NCBI RefSeq assembly: GCF_900188345.1
Contig: NZ_FZOD01000001.1
Location: 186,001 to 250,000, forward strand
DNA: 64,000 nt
Source: Streptosporangium subroseum
GTDB lineage: Bacteria; Actinomycetota; Actinomycetes; Streptosporangiales; Streptosporangiaceae
Reading direction: 5' to 3'
Shown here piece after piece: positions 7,340 to 16,614 of this stretch. Each line of letters opens with the position of its first letter. Position 1 is the stretch's first letter. The notes below the pieces were generated by a model. The model was not told where the DNA came from. It searched no databases and was given only the letters and a program-made list of their open reading frames with translations. The position numbers and the translations under genes are program-made.

Positions 7340-9736
7340 ATGGACGATCACCTGCTCGGATGGTTGAAAACCCTCGACGAAGAACGGCTCGCCCGAGTTC
7401 TGGCCAACCGGCTGGACGCCCTCGCCCCGCCGTGGCCACGCCGCCTGGACACCCTGGCGCAGCGGCTGGGCAACGGTTTCGCGGTGATGGAGGTCATGCG
7501 CGGGCTTCCACTGCCGTCCCTGGAGGTGGCGCAGGCGTCACTGGCCCTCGGCGATCAGGTCCGCCCGGAGGAAGTGGCCCGGTTCATGGGCGTGCCGGAG
7601 GCCGAGGTGACGCCCTGGTTCGACCTGCTGTTCGACCATGCCCTGGCCTGGCCGGACGACGAAGGACGGATCCGCGTGGCCGGCGGGGTCGCCCGCTGGT
7701 GGACGGCCCCCTGCGGGCTCGGTGAGCCGCTCACCCACTATCTGAACTCCTGGACCGTCAGCGCCGACGCCCTGCGGGGTCTCGCCAGGACGCTCGGCCT
7801 GCAACAGGGCCCAAAACGCCGCACGATCACCAAGGTCTCCGAGGTCCTCTCCGATCCCGAACGGGTGGGCGCCCTGGTCGAGCGGGCCCCTGAGGGCACG
7901 AGGCGACTCCTGGAGGAGTTCGCCTGGGACGGCCCGGTCCGCACCGTGGACGGCGGCAGGTTCGTCGTGCCGGGCGCCCCCGAGAAGTGGGCCGTCGACC
8001 ACGGACTGATCTTCCGTCCGAGCTGGAACGTGGCCGAGATGCCCCGGGAGGTGTCGCTCGCGCTGCGCGGCCCCGACTACCACCCGCCCTTCACCCCCGG
8101 CCCGCCCGACCTCGGCACGGTCCCGGTGGACCCCGAGGCCGTGGACCACCTGATGACGCTGGCCGCCCCGCACGTGGTCGAGCGCTGCGCCGCGATGCTG
8201 GAGAACACCGCCAAGATCCCGCTGCCGCTGCTCAAGGCGGGAGGGGTGGGCGTGCGCGAGGTCCGGCGGGTGGCCAAGGACACCGGCTGCGACGAGGACG
8301 AGACCCGGCTGCTGCTGGAGATCTGCGCGGTGGCCCGGCTGCTGGCCTGGGACGACGCGGCCGGCGGCCTGGTTCCCACCGAGAAGTTCGACCGCTGGCG
8401 GCTGGACGACGCGGCCGCCAGGCTCCGGGTGCTGTTGTCGGCGTGGTGGCGCATGGAGCGCTCGTCGCTCCGCAGGACCGACGGCAAGTACGGCACCGTC
8501 CTGGGCGACGACCCGGCGGGGGCGGCGGTCGCGCGGGCGAGGCGTGCGGTGCTCGCCGTACTGGCCCGCCTGCCCGCCAACACCGCGTGCACCGACCGGG
8601 CGGGGCTGGTCGGCGCCACGCACTGGCACGCCCCCCTGCTCGACCAGTCGCTGCTGGCCGAGTGCGCCCCCGCCGTGCTCGATGAGGCCCGGATGCTCGG
8701 GCTGGTCGCCCTCGACACGATCACCGACCTCGGCCGCGCGCTGGCCGGTCTGGACACCGCCGCCGGCGACGAGACCGACGACTCCACGCCGATCGTGGAG
8801 AACGACCCCCTGCTGGTGGAGTGCTCGACCCGGGCGCTGGCCAGCGTACGGCGGAGCGCGCTGTTCGGCGCCGACCTCACCGCCGTGGTGACCGGTCCGC
8901 CCTCCAGCGAGCTCGCCGAGCTGCTGGACCGGGCCGCCGAGCGCGAGTCCCGCGGCGCGGCCTCGGTGTGGCGGTTCACCCCGGCGAGCGTGCGCCGCGC
9001 CATGGACGCGGGACACACCGCCGACGGCCTGCTGGCGGACCTCGCCGAGGTGGGCGCGGTGCCGCAGCCCCTCGACTATCTGGTGCACGACGTGGCCAGG
9101 CGGCACGGCGAGGTCAGCGTGACGACGGTCGCCTGCATCGTGCAGGCCTCCGACCCGGTGCTGCTGGCCGAGATCGCCGGGCACCGGCGGCTGTCCAGGC
9201 TGGGCCTGCGGCTGCTGGCGCCGACCGTGCTGGCCAGCACGATGCCCGCCGACAAGACCCTCGCCGCGCTCAGGGAGAACGGCTACGCCCCGGTGCCGAT
9301 CGAGGACACCGGGGAGATCACCATCCGCCGCGCCCGGATCGAGGAGCCGCAGAACGGGCGGCTGATCCTGCTGCCGGGAGGCCGGGTGGCCGAGCTGGAG
9401 CAGTCGTCGCACCTGCTGGTCGAGCCGCCGCCGGACCCGCGCGAGCACGCCGGCCGCCTGCTCGCCTCCAAGGACAACGCCGCTCAGCAGAACGGCAGGA
9501 CCTGGGCGGTCATCGGTCGCCTGGCCTTCCGGCTGCCGACCGCCCAGCAGTCCCTGCTCGGCTTTGTGGTCGACCGCGGCGTACGGGCGGCGATCACGCT
9601 GACCGACGGCCTGACCGCGACCATCAGCCACGGCGAGCTGCGCGGCGGCGTGCTCGACGCGTGGTGCGAGGAGGCGGGAGACTATCTGGAGTTCCCGCTG
9701 GCCGACATCGTCGAGGTCCGCAGCACCTACGCCTAG
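7340..9736 (+). CDS. Helicase-associated (XPB/Ssl2-like, Helicase_C_3) protein
   Basis: A large cytoplasmic protein of 798 residues, matching in layout the actinomycete 'helicase-associated domain' family (PF13625 type). It lacks helicase motor motifs such as Walker A and DEAD/DEAH. The N-terminal half looks like winged-helix repeats (LPLPSLEVAQASLALGDQVR), and the C-terminal third (about residues 530-790) resembles the region found fused to XPB-type helicases, with PLDYLVHDVARRHG and a closing ITLTDGLTATISHGELRGG strand pair. Homologues often sit near an XPB-like helicase gene, but none is present here. A role in DNA repair is inferred from the family only. Confidence 0.75.
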   Translation: MDDHLLGWLKTLDEERLARVLANRLDALAPPWPRRLDTLAQRLGNGFAVMEVMRGLPLPSLEVAQASLALGDQVRPEEVARFMGVPEAEVTPWFDLLFDHALAWPDDEGRIRVAGGVARWWTAPCGLGEPLTHYLNSWTVSADALRGLARTLGLQQGPKRRTITKVSEVLSDPERVGALVERAPEGTRRLLEEFAWDGPVRTVDGGRFVVPGAPEKWAVDHGLIFRPSWNVAEMPREVSLALRGPDYHPPFTPGPPDLGTVPVDPEAVDHLMTLAAPHVVERCAAMLENTAKIPLPLLKAGGVGVREVRRVAKDTGCDEDETRLLLEICAVARLLAWDDAAGGLVPTEKFDRWRLDDAAARLRVLLSAWWRMERSSLRRTDGKYGTVLGDDPAGAAVARARRAVLAVLARLPANTACTDRAGLVGATHWHAPLLDQSLLAECAPAVLDEARMLGLVALDTITDLGRALAGLDTAAGDETDDSTPIVENDPLLVECSTRALASVRRSALFGADLTAVVTGPPSSELAELLDRAAERESRGAASVWRFTPASVRRAMDAGHTADGLLADLAEVGAVPQPLDYLVHDVARRHGEVSVTTVACIVQASDPVLLAEIAGHRRLSRLGLRLLAPTVLASTMPADKTLAALRENGYAPVPIEDTGEITIRRARIEEPQNGRLILLPGGRVAELEQSSHLLVEPPPDPREHAGRLLASKDNAAQQNGRTWAVIGRLAFRLPTAQQSLLGFVVDRGVRAAITLTDGLTATISHGELRGGVLDAWCEEAGDYLEFPLADIVEVRSTYA

Positions 9737-10686
9737 CACGGTGGCCGCGATGCGGCCTCTCTCCGGCTCAGCCCCTCACCCCGCGGCGGCACGGAGCGAG
9801 CGCCGCCGGTCATCCGTCTCCCTTGAAGCCGGTCGGTGGCGCATACCAGATGGACACCACCGATCCGTTGAATGATTGCCGTCCCCTGCCGACTTTCATC
9901 GGCGTCCGTATGCGGCAGTCTGTATCGGCGACAGGAAGACCGTGATCACGAATGGATCAGCCCCAGTTGAAATCCGGATACTCGCGCACGGAACACCCCC
10001 TCAATCAACCCCGTGATATGAGCCCGCCTCCGTGAAATGCCGAAGGCTCAGCCCCATGTAACGTCCAGGCGATTACGCATGAGAAACCTCCTCTCACCCG
10101 GCCGCACGAATACCTTCCGCGAAACACCAAAAGCTCAGCCCCATATAACGTCCGGGCAGTTGTGCATGAGAAACCTCCCCTCACTCAGGCCGCACGGACA
10201 CCTTCCACGAAACAACGCGGGCTCAGCTCCATACACGTCTGGGCAGTTATGCATGAGACCCCGTACCCCGTCACCCCGTGCCCCGATGACACGAACATAC
10301 CTCCGGTGAATACTCCGGTCCAGACCCACCCGAAATCCCGGTGGTTGCGTCTGGGACATTTTTCCGTTCAACTCCGCGAAATGAAATCCATATCTGGCGA
10401 AATACCGTACTCACCCGGCCCGCACTATCACCTTCCGCGTCGAAACAGCTACGACAGGTAGCGAAAAGCATCTATAAGCGCGCCATGATCTCCCGTGTTG
10501 GGGGCCGCTTCAGACACTTCGCCTTGCACGGGATCCAGGCATTCGGGATGGGCCGGGAACGGCCCGGAGCATTAGCCGGTCCGTCGACATCGCCAGACGC
10601 GCACCGAACACCCCGTTCATTCAAGCGCCCGTCGACATTGATATTTCGCGCACGCCGGATCAGCGACTTCACCCCGCCGTGAACGC
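9737..10686. other. 950-bp non-coding interval with lower GC
   Basis: No open frame here has coding character. The stretch is clearly less GC-rich than its flanks and contains the 87-bp repeat array (10047-10265) plus a diverged copy at 10411-10450. The repeat phrase CTCAGCCCCAT...GCATGAGA recurs three times. It may be a decayed region, a small-RNA locus or a protein-binding array. I see no promoter that settles this. Confidence 0.5.
10047..10265. repeat. Tandem array of 87-88 bp repeats
   Basis: Units start at 10047, 10134 and 10222 (third truncated). Each opens with CTCAGCYCCATRTAACGTC-like sequence, has GCATGAGA about 35 bp in, and then a block ending CACCTTCC-CGAAACA. A fourth diverged piece (CTCACCCGGCCCGCACTATC) starts near 10411. 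There are no spacers and no coding potential. Confidence 0.75.
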
Positions 10687-10722
10687 GAATACGGCCCCAT
10701 GACGAATCATGGGGCCGTATTC
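10687..10722. terminator. Perfect 16-bp hairpin terminator
   Basis: GAATACGGCCCCATGA, loop CGAA, then TCATGGGGCCGTATTC: a perfect 16-bp stem with a tetraloop. It lies 63 bp past the stop of the minus-strand peptidase operon and most likely ends its transcripts. It lacks a long U-tract, as is common in actinomycetes. Confidence 0.75.
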
Positions 10723-10784
10723 CGGCCGGGACTTCCCACCTGCCGGGGAAGCCGGGCGGATGGCCGGGTTCTCGCTCTAGGCGT

Positions 10785-12047
10785 TCAGCCCCTCACCCCG
10801 CAGCGGCGCAGGGCGAGCAGGGCGAGCACCCGGGTCACGTCCCGGAGCTCGCGCAGGTCGACCTGCTCGCGCGGAGCATGGGCGAAGCGCACGTCGCCCG
10901 GACCGTAGTGCAGGGCCGGGATGCCACCGGCGGCGTAGAGGCGCAGGTCACTCCCGTACGGCGCGGCGGCCTCGGCCGGGTGGGAGCCGGTGACCTCCGC
11001 CACCGCCGTGGCGACCTGGCCCAGCAGCGCATGCCCCGCGGGCAGCCGCCCGCTCGCGAACTGACCGCCGGGCCAGGTGACGACCGGAGGGTGCTCGCGC
11101 AGCCACGGATGATCGAGCTCGGCGATCACTGTTTCCAGCGCCAGGCGGGCCTGCGCCGGATCCTCGTCCAGGCGCACGCCGAGCCGCCCCTCCGCGACGA
11201 GAAGGTCCGGCACGCTGCTGGCCCAGTCGCCCGCGCGGACCGTGCCGATCTCGATCGGGTAGGGCATCGGGTTGCCGTCGAAGACCGGGTCCGGATCGCG
11301 GTTGCGGTCGGCCTCCAGCCGCCTGATCACCTCGAAGACCGGCCAGAAGACCTCCAGGGCGTTGATCCCCTCGTAGCGGGTGGCGCCGTGGGCCGCCCGC
11401 CCGGCGACCTCGATCCGGAACGTCAGCGCGCCCGCCGTCGCGGCGATGATCGCCCCGCTGGTCGGCTCGGCGATCACCGCGGCCTCGCCCCGGTGGCCGC
11501 GGGCCAGGGTCGCGAACGCGCCCAGGCCGCCGTCCTCCTCCCCCACCACGCAGTGCAGGGCCAGCGGTCGCGCCAGCCGTACTCCCGACCTGGAGAGGGC
11601 GGCGACGACGGCGAGGTTCGCCGCGAGGCCCGCCTTCATGTCGCAGGCGCCCCTGCCGTGCATGATGTTCCCGCTGATCCGGGCGGCGAAGGGGTCGCCC
11701 TCCCACCTGGCCGGGTCACCGATCGGCACCACGTCCGCGTGCCCCTGCAGAACGAGCGCCGGCTCCCCCTCGCCCTCCGTGACACCGACCACGCCGTAAC
11801 CCTCGGTGCGCGGGGCCTCGGTGCCGGGAAATCCGGGAGCCGCCCTGAGCTCGTCGAGGTCGAGCTTCCAGACGTCCACGTCCAGGCCCGCCTCGACGAG
11901 CAGGCGGGCGCAGCGGTGCTGCAGATCCGACTCGGCGTCGGTGCCGGTCACGCTCGGCACCCGCACCAGGTCGGCCAGCAGCCGTACCGTCTCCGCCTCG
12001 TCGAGGGCGTCCAGCACCCTCGCTTCGATCACCTCGTTCTGGGACAT
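10785..12047 (-). CDS. M20 family zinc metallopeptidase/deacylase (ArgE/DapE-like)
   Basis: A 420-residue di-zinc hydrolase of the ArgE/DapE/ACY1/CPG2 family, cleaving peptide or N-acyl amide bonds. Metal-site motifs are all present: VLQGHADVV (His, Asp), GRGACDMKAGLAAN (bridging Asp), VVGEEDGGLGAF (Glu pair), IAEPTSG and a C-terminal ALHYGPGDVRFAH. A dimerisation (lid) domain starts near AGRAAHGA. The ATG at 12047 has a GGAAGG ribosome-binding site. It starts 4 bp after the DUF885 gene ends, so the two are co-transcribed and may act on related peptides. Confidence 0.9.
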   Translation of the reverse strand: MSQNEVIEARVLDALDEAETVRLLADLVRVPSVTGTDAESDLQHRCARLLVEAGLDVDVWKLDLDELRAAPGFPGTEAPRTEGYGVVGVTEGEGEPALVLQGHADVVPIGDPARWEGDPFAARISGNIMHGRGACDMKAGLAANLAVVAALSRSGVRLARPLALHCVVGEEDGGLGAFATLARGHRGEAAVIAEPTSGAIIAATAGALTFRIEVAGRAAHGATRYEGINALEVFWPVFEVIRRLEADRNRDPDPVFDGNPMPYPIEIGTVRAGDWASSVPDLLVAEGRLGVRLDEDPAQARLALETVIAELDHPWLREHPPVVTWPGGQFASGRLPAGHALLGQVATAVAEVTGSHPAEAAAPYGSDLRLYAAGGIPALHYGPGDVRFAHAPREQVDLRELRDVTRVLALLALRRCGVRG

Positions 12048-12051
12048 GCCG

Positions 12052-13674
12052 CTACCCTTCCAGAGCCACCCGGCGGGCGAGGCCCAGGGGAAGGCCACCG
12101 GAACCGGCCAGGTTGTCGTGGAACGTACGCAGGTCGCCCCGGCTCGCGGCCAGATAGTCGTCGCGGATGCGGTCGATCTCCAGCGCACCGGTCAGGTAGG
12201 AGGGGGCCTGGGTGGGCCACGCGCAGTAGCGGTTGACCTCGCCCTTGGCGGTGCCGGGGGTGAGCGAGGACTTGGTGGTCATGAAGTGCTCGGCCTCCTC
12301 GATGGTCATCTCACCGCAGTGCAGCGAGACGTCCACGATGATGCGGGCCGCCCTGAAGAGGCGGAACTCCAGGTGGGCCAGCTCCTGGGCGGGGGTGGTG
12401 AAGTAGCCCTGCTCCCGCATGACCTTCTCGACGTAGAGGGCCCAGCCCTCGGAGAAGTACGGCGTGCGGAACAACTGGCGGGCCCGGCGCGGGTTGCCCG
12501 CCATCCAGGACAGATGCCAGTGGTGACCGGGGTAGGCCTCGTGGACGGCGATGGAGGGCATCTGCGCCCTGGCGTTGGTGCGCAGCCGCTGACGGACCTG
12601 CTCCTCGGTGAAGGAGTCAGGGGTGAACGGCACGAAGAAGTGCCCGATCCTGGAGGTCGACAGGGGCGGCGGCATCATGTAGGAGGCGACGGCGAGAATG
12701 GGCCGCTGGAACTCCGGCGAGGGCACCACCCGGCACTCCTCGCCCTCGGCGAACGTCACCAGGCCGCGCTCGCGCACGAACTCCCTGGCCCGCGCGGTCT
12801 CGGCCTCGTACTCGGCCCGCATGCCCTCCAGGGTCGCCGGGTGGTCGTCCTGGAGCTCGGTGATGGCCGCGTGCCAGTCGTCGGAGTCGCCGGTCAGCCG
12901 CACGGCGATCTCACGCATCTGCGCGTCCAGCTCGTCGTAGGCGGCCTGACCGCGCTTGAGGAGCTCGTCGGCGCCGTAGCCGAGCATCTCCCGCTCGCGC
13001 AGCAGGGTGGAGTAGAGCTCCTCCCCCATCCGCCAGGTGCCGGTCGCCTCGAAGCCCTCGAAGAACTCCACCAGCTCGTCGAAGGCCGCCGCCGCGGGTT
13101 CGGCCGCCGCCGCCAGCCGGGCGCGCAGGGCCTCGTCGGCGACCTGGCCGGGAATCGTCTCGGTGAGAAAGTTCCGGGCCGTCCGGGCCTGGCCCAGGCC
13201 GCGCTCGATCAGCAGCGGGGCGGCCAGTGCGGGGTCAAGGTTCGTACGGCAGGCCGCGAGGACGTCCGGTACCTCGGCCAGCCGCGCGACGGCCGCGTCG
13301 ACCAATTCGGCCTCGGAGGACAACCGGTAGACGAACGCGCCGAACATCGAGTTGAAGATGGGCCCCACGTAGACGGACGGGTCACGCCGCCAGGCGGGCC
13401 AGGCCTCGTAGGCGAGCCCTCCGCGCAGCGTGGACATGACAAGCTCGCGATCGATCTCATCCTCGAAGGGCTCGGGGTTTCCCTGCCCGTCGCCTCCCGC
13501 GGCCTGAAGCCGCTCCAGCCAGCGCCGCGACTCCTGCTCCCTCGCGAGGATGCCCGCCTCGGTGAAGTCGCCGAGGGTCCTGTCGTAGCCCTCCGCGCCG
13601 GCGAGGGCCGCGTGGACGGGGTTCGCCCTCAGGTACCAGTCGAGAAAGTCGTTAACAAGCTCAGCAGACGTCAT
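12052..13674 (-). CDS. DUF885 family protein (putative metallopeptidase)
   Basis: A 540-residue DUF885 protein. This family is thought to be helical, zinc-dependent and thermolysin-like in its active site. The key motif VHEAYPGHHWHLSW (about residues 384-397) supplies HExxxHH-type ligands, followed by YFSEGWALYVEKVM with a further conserved Glu. No signal peptide is seen, so it is cytoplasmic. The start at ATG 13674 begins MTSAELVNDFLDW. It is the first gene of a two-gene unit with the M20 enzyme. Confidence 0.88.
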   Translation of the reverse strand: MTSAELVNDFLDWYLRANPVHAALAGAEGYDRTLGDFTEAGILAREQESRRWLERLQAAGGDGQGNPEPFEDEIDRELVMSTLRGGLAYEAWPAWRRDPSVYVGPIFNSMFGAFVYRLSSEAELVDAAVARLAEVPDVLAACRTNLDPALAAPLLIERGLGQARTARNFLTETIPGQVADEALRARLAAAAEPAAAAFDELVEFFEGFEATGTWRMGEELYSTLLREREMLGYGADELLKRGQAAYDELDAQMREIAVRLTGDSDDWHAAITELQDDHPATLEGMRAEYEAETARAREFVRERGLVTFAEGEECRVVPSPEFQRPILAVASYMMPPPLSTSRIGHFFVPFTPDSFTEEQVRQRLRTNARAQMPSIAVHEAYPGHHWHLSWMAGNPRRARQLFRTPYFSEGWALYVEKVMREQGYFTTPAQELAHLEFRLFRAARIIVDVSLHCGEMTIEEAEHFMTTKSSLTPGTAKGEVNRYCAWPTQAPSYLTGALEIDRIRDDYLAASRGDLRTFHDNLAGSGGLPLGLARRVALEG

Positions 13675-13814
13675 AGCGGCCGATCCTACCCGGCACCTCA
13701 CATCAGATGTTGATCATCAAAATCACCGGCGAACGGGGCTTCTCCCGGCAGAGAACCCCCTGCTCCCTGCGAGGATCAGCCGGTACGGCTCCCCGGTTCC
13801 CATAAACTCATTCC

Positions 13815-14135
13815 GTGGGTGACCCGAAGTTCGAGATCCAGATGCTCCACGACCGTGTCATGGTGAAAGCCGAGCAGGAGTCGGAGGAGCGGCGCAGCAC
13901 CGCGGGCATCGTCATCCCGGCGACGGTGAAGATGGCCAACAGACTCGTCTGGGGCGAGGTCTGCGGCGCGGGCCAGAACGTCCGCGCGGTCAAGGTCGGC
14001 GACAAGGTCCTGTTCAATCCCGAGGAGCAGTACGAGGTCGAGATCCACGGCCAGCCCTACCTGGTCATGCGCGAGCGCGACCTGCACGCCATCGCCACCC
14101 CGCAGACCGACAACGGCACCGGCCTGTATCTGTGA
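13815..14135 (+). CDS. GroES-like co-chaperonin family protein
   Basis: A 106-residue protein with the chaperonin-10 fold signature: MLHDRVMVKAEQESEERRST, then the mobile-loop position AGIVIPATVKMANRL and GEVCGAGQNVRAVKVGDKVL. It differs from canonical GroES in loop sequence and stands alone without groEL, so it is probably one of the divergent GroES paralogues of actinomycetes rather than the housekeeping co-chaperonin. Start is GTG at 13815. Confidence 0.8.
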   Translation: MGDPKFEIQMLHDRVMVKAEQESEERRSTAGIVIPATVKMANRLVWGEVCGAGQNVRAVKVGDKVLFNPEEQYEVEIHGQPYLVMRERDLHAIATPQTDNGTGLYL

Positions 14136-14198
14136 CGGCTCGGGCGCCGGCGACGCCCGCAGCCGCCGGAGACCCGCGGACCACATGTCCGCGGCGGG

Positions 14199-15158
14199 CT
14201 ATCTGCGGGTGTAGCTGAGATAGAGCTTGTTGTTCCAGTCGGCGGCGGAGATGTCGGCCAGCGCCCGCACGACCTTGCCCTTGAGATCGACCAGGACGGC
14301 CCTGTACGCGCTCCCGTTGGGGACGACCGCGATGATGTGCTTCTCGTCCCACCAGCCCCAGATGGTCTTCGGCCGGACGCCGGGCACCTTGGCGGTGAGC
14401 TTGCCGGAGACCCGGTCCCAGACGCACACGTGCTCGGTGTAGGTGGCGGGGCACCACGTCATCAATCCGCGGCCGGAGGGCGAGAAGACGTCCTCGCCTC
14501 CCGCGGGCCGGCCCGTCTTGGCCAGTGTGCGCCGAACCTCGCCGGTCTGACGGTAGAAGCGGGTGCCACCCTGGTATTCGGCGATCACGTCGGTGTTGTC
14601 GGGGCTCCAGCGGAACTTCGCGGCCTTGGCCACTCCCGCCACGATCACCGTCCGGGCGGTCTTGGCGGCCACGTCGACGACCACGAACCCGACGGTCTCC
14701 CAGCTCGTGCCGCTCTGCCTCTCGACGGTCAGAACGGCCTTCTTCGCGTCGCGCGTCCAGTGAACGTACTGCGCGACCACCGGTTTCCTGACGGTCCGGA
14801 TCCTGGTGCCCTTGGCCGTCGCCAGATCGACAAGGATCACCGAGTCATAGCCGTCGCGGTAGGAGGTGGGGACCGCGAGGGCCCTACCGCCCTTGGGAGC
14901 CACCGTGATCTCCTTGTAGGAGGCCTGCTTGGAGAACCCCGCGCTCCCGCGCACGTAGGTCGACGTGCCGAACGTGTAGGAGGTCACCGCGAACGGGTCC
15001 GCCGGATTCTCTCGCGCGGTCACGCGGGTTCCGGGCAGCACGATGGCCGCGGGCGCCGCAGGGGCCGCGGCCTGCGCGGCCGGCGGCGCCATCGCGGCCA
15101 CGGAGGCCGCGACAACCGAACAACACAGCAGTCGATAAAACCCAGGAGACACAGACAC
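14199..15158 (-). CDS. Secreted beta-propeller-like protein of unknown function
   Basis: A 319-residue exported protein. The first 31 residues form a Sec signal peptide ending in AAQA-AAPA. The rest is beta-rich with repeated strands of the type WTRDAKKAVLTVER, WSPDNTDVIAEYQGG and FSPSGRGLMTW, resembling WD40/TolB-like propeller blades. No catalytic motif is visible. It is monocistronic, with the GroES-like gene convergent. Confidence 0.65.
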   Translation of the reverse strand: MSVSPGFYRLLCCSVVAASVAAMAPPAAQAAAPAAPAAIVLPGTRVTARENPADPFAVTSYTFGTSTYVRGSAGFSKQASYKEITVAPKGGRALAVPTSYRDGYDSVILVDLATAKGTRIRTVRKPVVAQYVHWTRDAKKAVLTVERQSGTSWETVGFVVVDVAAKTARTVIVAGVAKAAKFRWSPDNTDVIAEYQGGTRFYRQTGEVRRTLAKTGRPAGGEDVFSPSGRGLMTWCPATYTEHVCVWDRVSGKLTAKVPGVRPKTIWGWWDEKHIIAVVPNGSAYRAVLVDLKGKVVRALADISAADWNNKLYLSYTRR

Positions 15159-15410
15159 GACGGAATACTAGGCTGCAAACCCATTAAGATCATGATCTAG
15201 ATCGAATTGGTTGGAAAAGTGTAAACTCGCCTCGGCCTGCCGACCCGGTCGCGACTCTCCTACCTCCCATTCGAAACCGTCCGCCCATTTCCGGCCGACC
15301 CGAAATCACGCACACACTGCCGGATATAACGCGGATGCGGCAGCCACTCGGAAAGCCTCACACGATACGACCACGCCACTTGCGGTGGAACTCCACAAGG
15401 AAACATTGAG

Positions 15411-15836
15411 ATGATAATTTCCAGGGAAAAGTCATTTGCCACCGATGAGCTCTTCGAGCTCTACGACTCCGTCGGCTGGGGCGGCTATACCCGTGACATG
15501 GCGAAACTCCAGCGTAGCCTGAGTAATTCGCATCTGGTCATCACCGCCCGCGACGACTCCGGCAGGCTTGTCGGACTGGCCCGGACGATTTCCGATGACG
15601 AAACCATCTGCTATCTCCAGGATCTGCTGGTGCACAGCGAATTCCAGGGCCGGGGAATCGGCCGGGCACTGCTCGACCACCTGACGGATCGCTATTCACA
15701 CTGCAAGTTCTTCTTCCTGTCCACCGAGCACGAGTCGTCGCCGGACGGAGAGAAATCACACGCCTTCTACAGAAAGATGGGCCTGGTCCCCCACCACGAG
15801 CAGGGAATGGCGGCTCTGGGGCTGAAGATCGGGTAA
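15411..15836 (+). CDS. GNAT family N-acetyltransferase
   Basis: A 141-residue GNAT acetyltransferase. The acetyl-CoA site is the motif EFQGRGIGRALLDHL (V/I-x-x-x-x-Q-G-x-G), with a preceding YLQDLLVHS strand and a C-terminal HAFYRKMGLVPH. The substrate is unknown. ATG at 15411 has an AAGGAA ribosome-binding site. The gene and its leader are less GC-rich than the neighbours, hinting at transfer. Confidence 0.88.
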   Translation: MIISREKSFATDELFELYDSVGWGGYTRDMAKLQRSLSNSHLVITARDDSGRLVGLARTISDDETICYLQDLLVHSEFQGRGIGRALLDHLTDRYSHCKFFFLSTEHESSPDGEKSHAFYRKMGLVPHHEQGMAALGLKIG

Positions 15837-15959
15837 TCGCGAACCCGGCACGGCGGCGACGCCGGGGCCCAGGACGGCTTTCCCGTCACACCCACGCCGG
15901 CGGCTCATATGCCGGCCGGACGTCCTGGACCTCGGCGAGGGCCGATCCCACTCGCCCCC

Positions 15960-16090
15960 GGTTACCGTTGGCCACCGCGTTCGCGGTCACCGTTCCCGGT
16001 CGACGTCGTGCTCCTGATCACCGTGTTCCCGGCCGCCGTCGTATTCCTGGTCGCCATTACTGGTCGCCGTTCCCGGTTACCGTCCGTCGC
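15960..16090. repeat. Degenerate GTCACCGTTCCCGGTC-type repeats
   Basis: Phrases such as GGTCACCGTTCCCGGTC, GATCACCGTGTTCCCGG and GGTCGCCGTTCCCGGTTACC recur about every 33 bp, just past the 3' end of the small membrane gene. The rest of the 15837-16109 gap shows nothing else. Confidence 0.4.
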
Positions 16091-16109
16091 CCTTGCCCGC
16101 CGTACCGGA

Positions 16110-16382
16110 TCAGGGTCCTCCGCCCAGTGACTCTCCGCACCTGCCGCATTCGACGGCCATCCGGGGATGGTGCCGCCGATGCTCGTAGAAGCGGTGACCG
16201 AGGGCCGCCCCGACGAGCACCCCGCCGAGCAGCAGAAGCATCACCGGCCCGTATTTCTCGTGCCCGATCAGGCCCATGACAAGATGGGCTATACCTGCGG
16301 CGACAATGATCGCGCCGACGTTGAGCAACTCTCTGTTGAGCGTCCACCCCGAGGCGGATCGTTCCCGTTCCGTCTCACTCAT
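16110..16382 (-). CDS. Small two-helix membrane protein
   Basis: A 90-residue protein of unknown family with two predicted transmembrane helices (LNVGAIIVAAGIAHLVMGLI and VMLLLLGGVLVGAALGHRFY), a basic His-rich stretch, and a C-terminal CGRCGESLGGGP that could hold a metal with Cys and His side chains. Start ATG 16382. Monocistronic. Confidence 0.6.
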   Translation of the reverse strand: MSETERERSASGWTLNRELLNVGAIIVAAGIAHLVMGLIGHEKYGPVMLLLLGGVLVGAALGHRFYEHRRHHPRMAVECGRCGESLGGGP

Positions 16383-16614
16383 GCTCCCAGGGTCACTACC
16401 ATCAGTTACAGGTCGCGACGGATCGCGTCACCACCATGTAAAAGACGGAGCATCTTCCCGCGGCGAAAATGCTGTGAAGCCCAGGTAACCCCAGGTAACA
16501 GAGCCGCCCCTCACGGGCCGCGATGAGGGCGCGCGAGGCGAGACCGGCCCCGCCGGGGTCGATGTCGACACCCAAGGAGGGGCTTCCGCCCGGTGCACCG
16601 GAGGGCCCGGTCCG

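Noticed and set aside
7538..9739. A 733-codon open frame opposite the helicase-associated gene
   Set aside because: Low-complexity Arg/Gly/Gln composition and no recognisable domain; the plus-strand gene has a start, RBS and family features.
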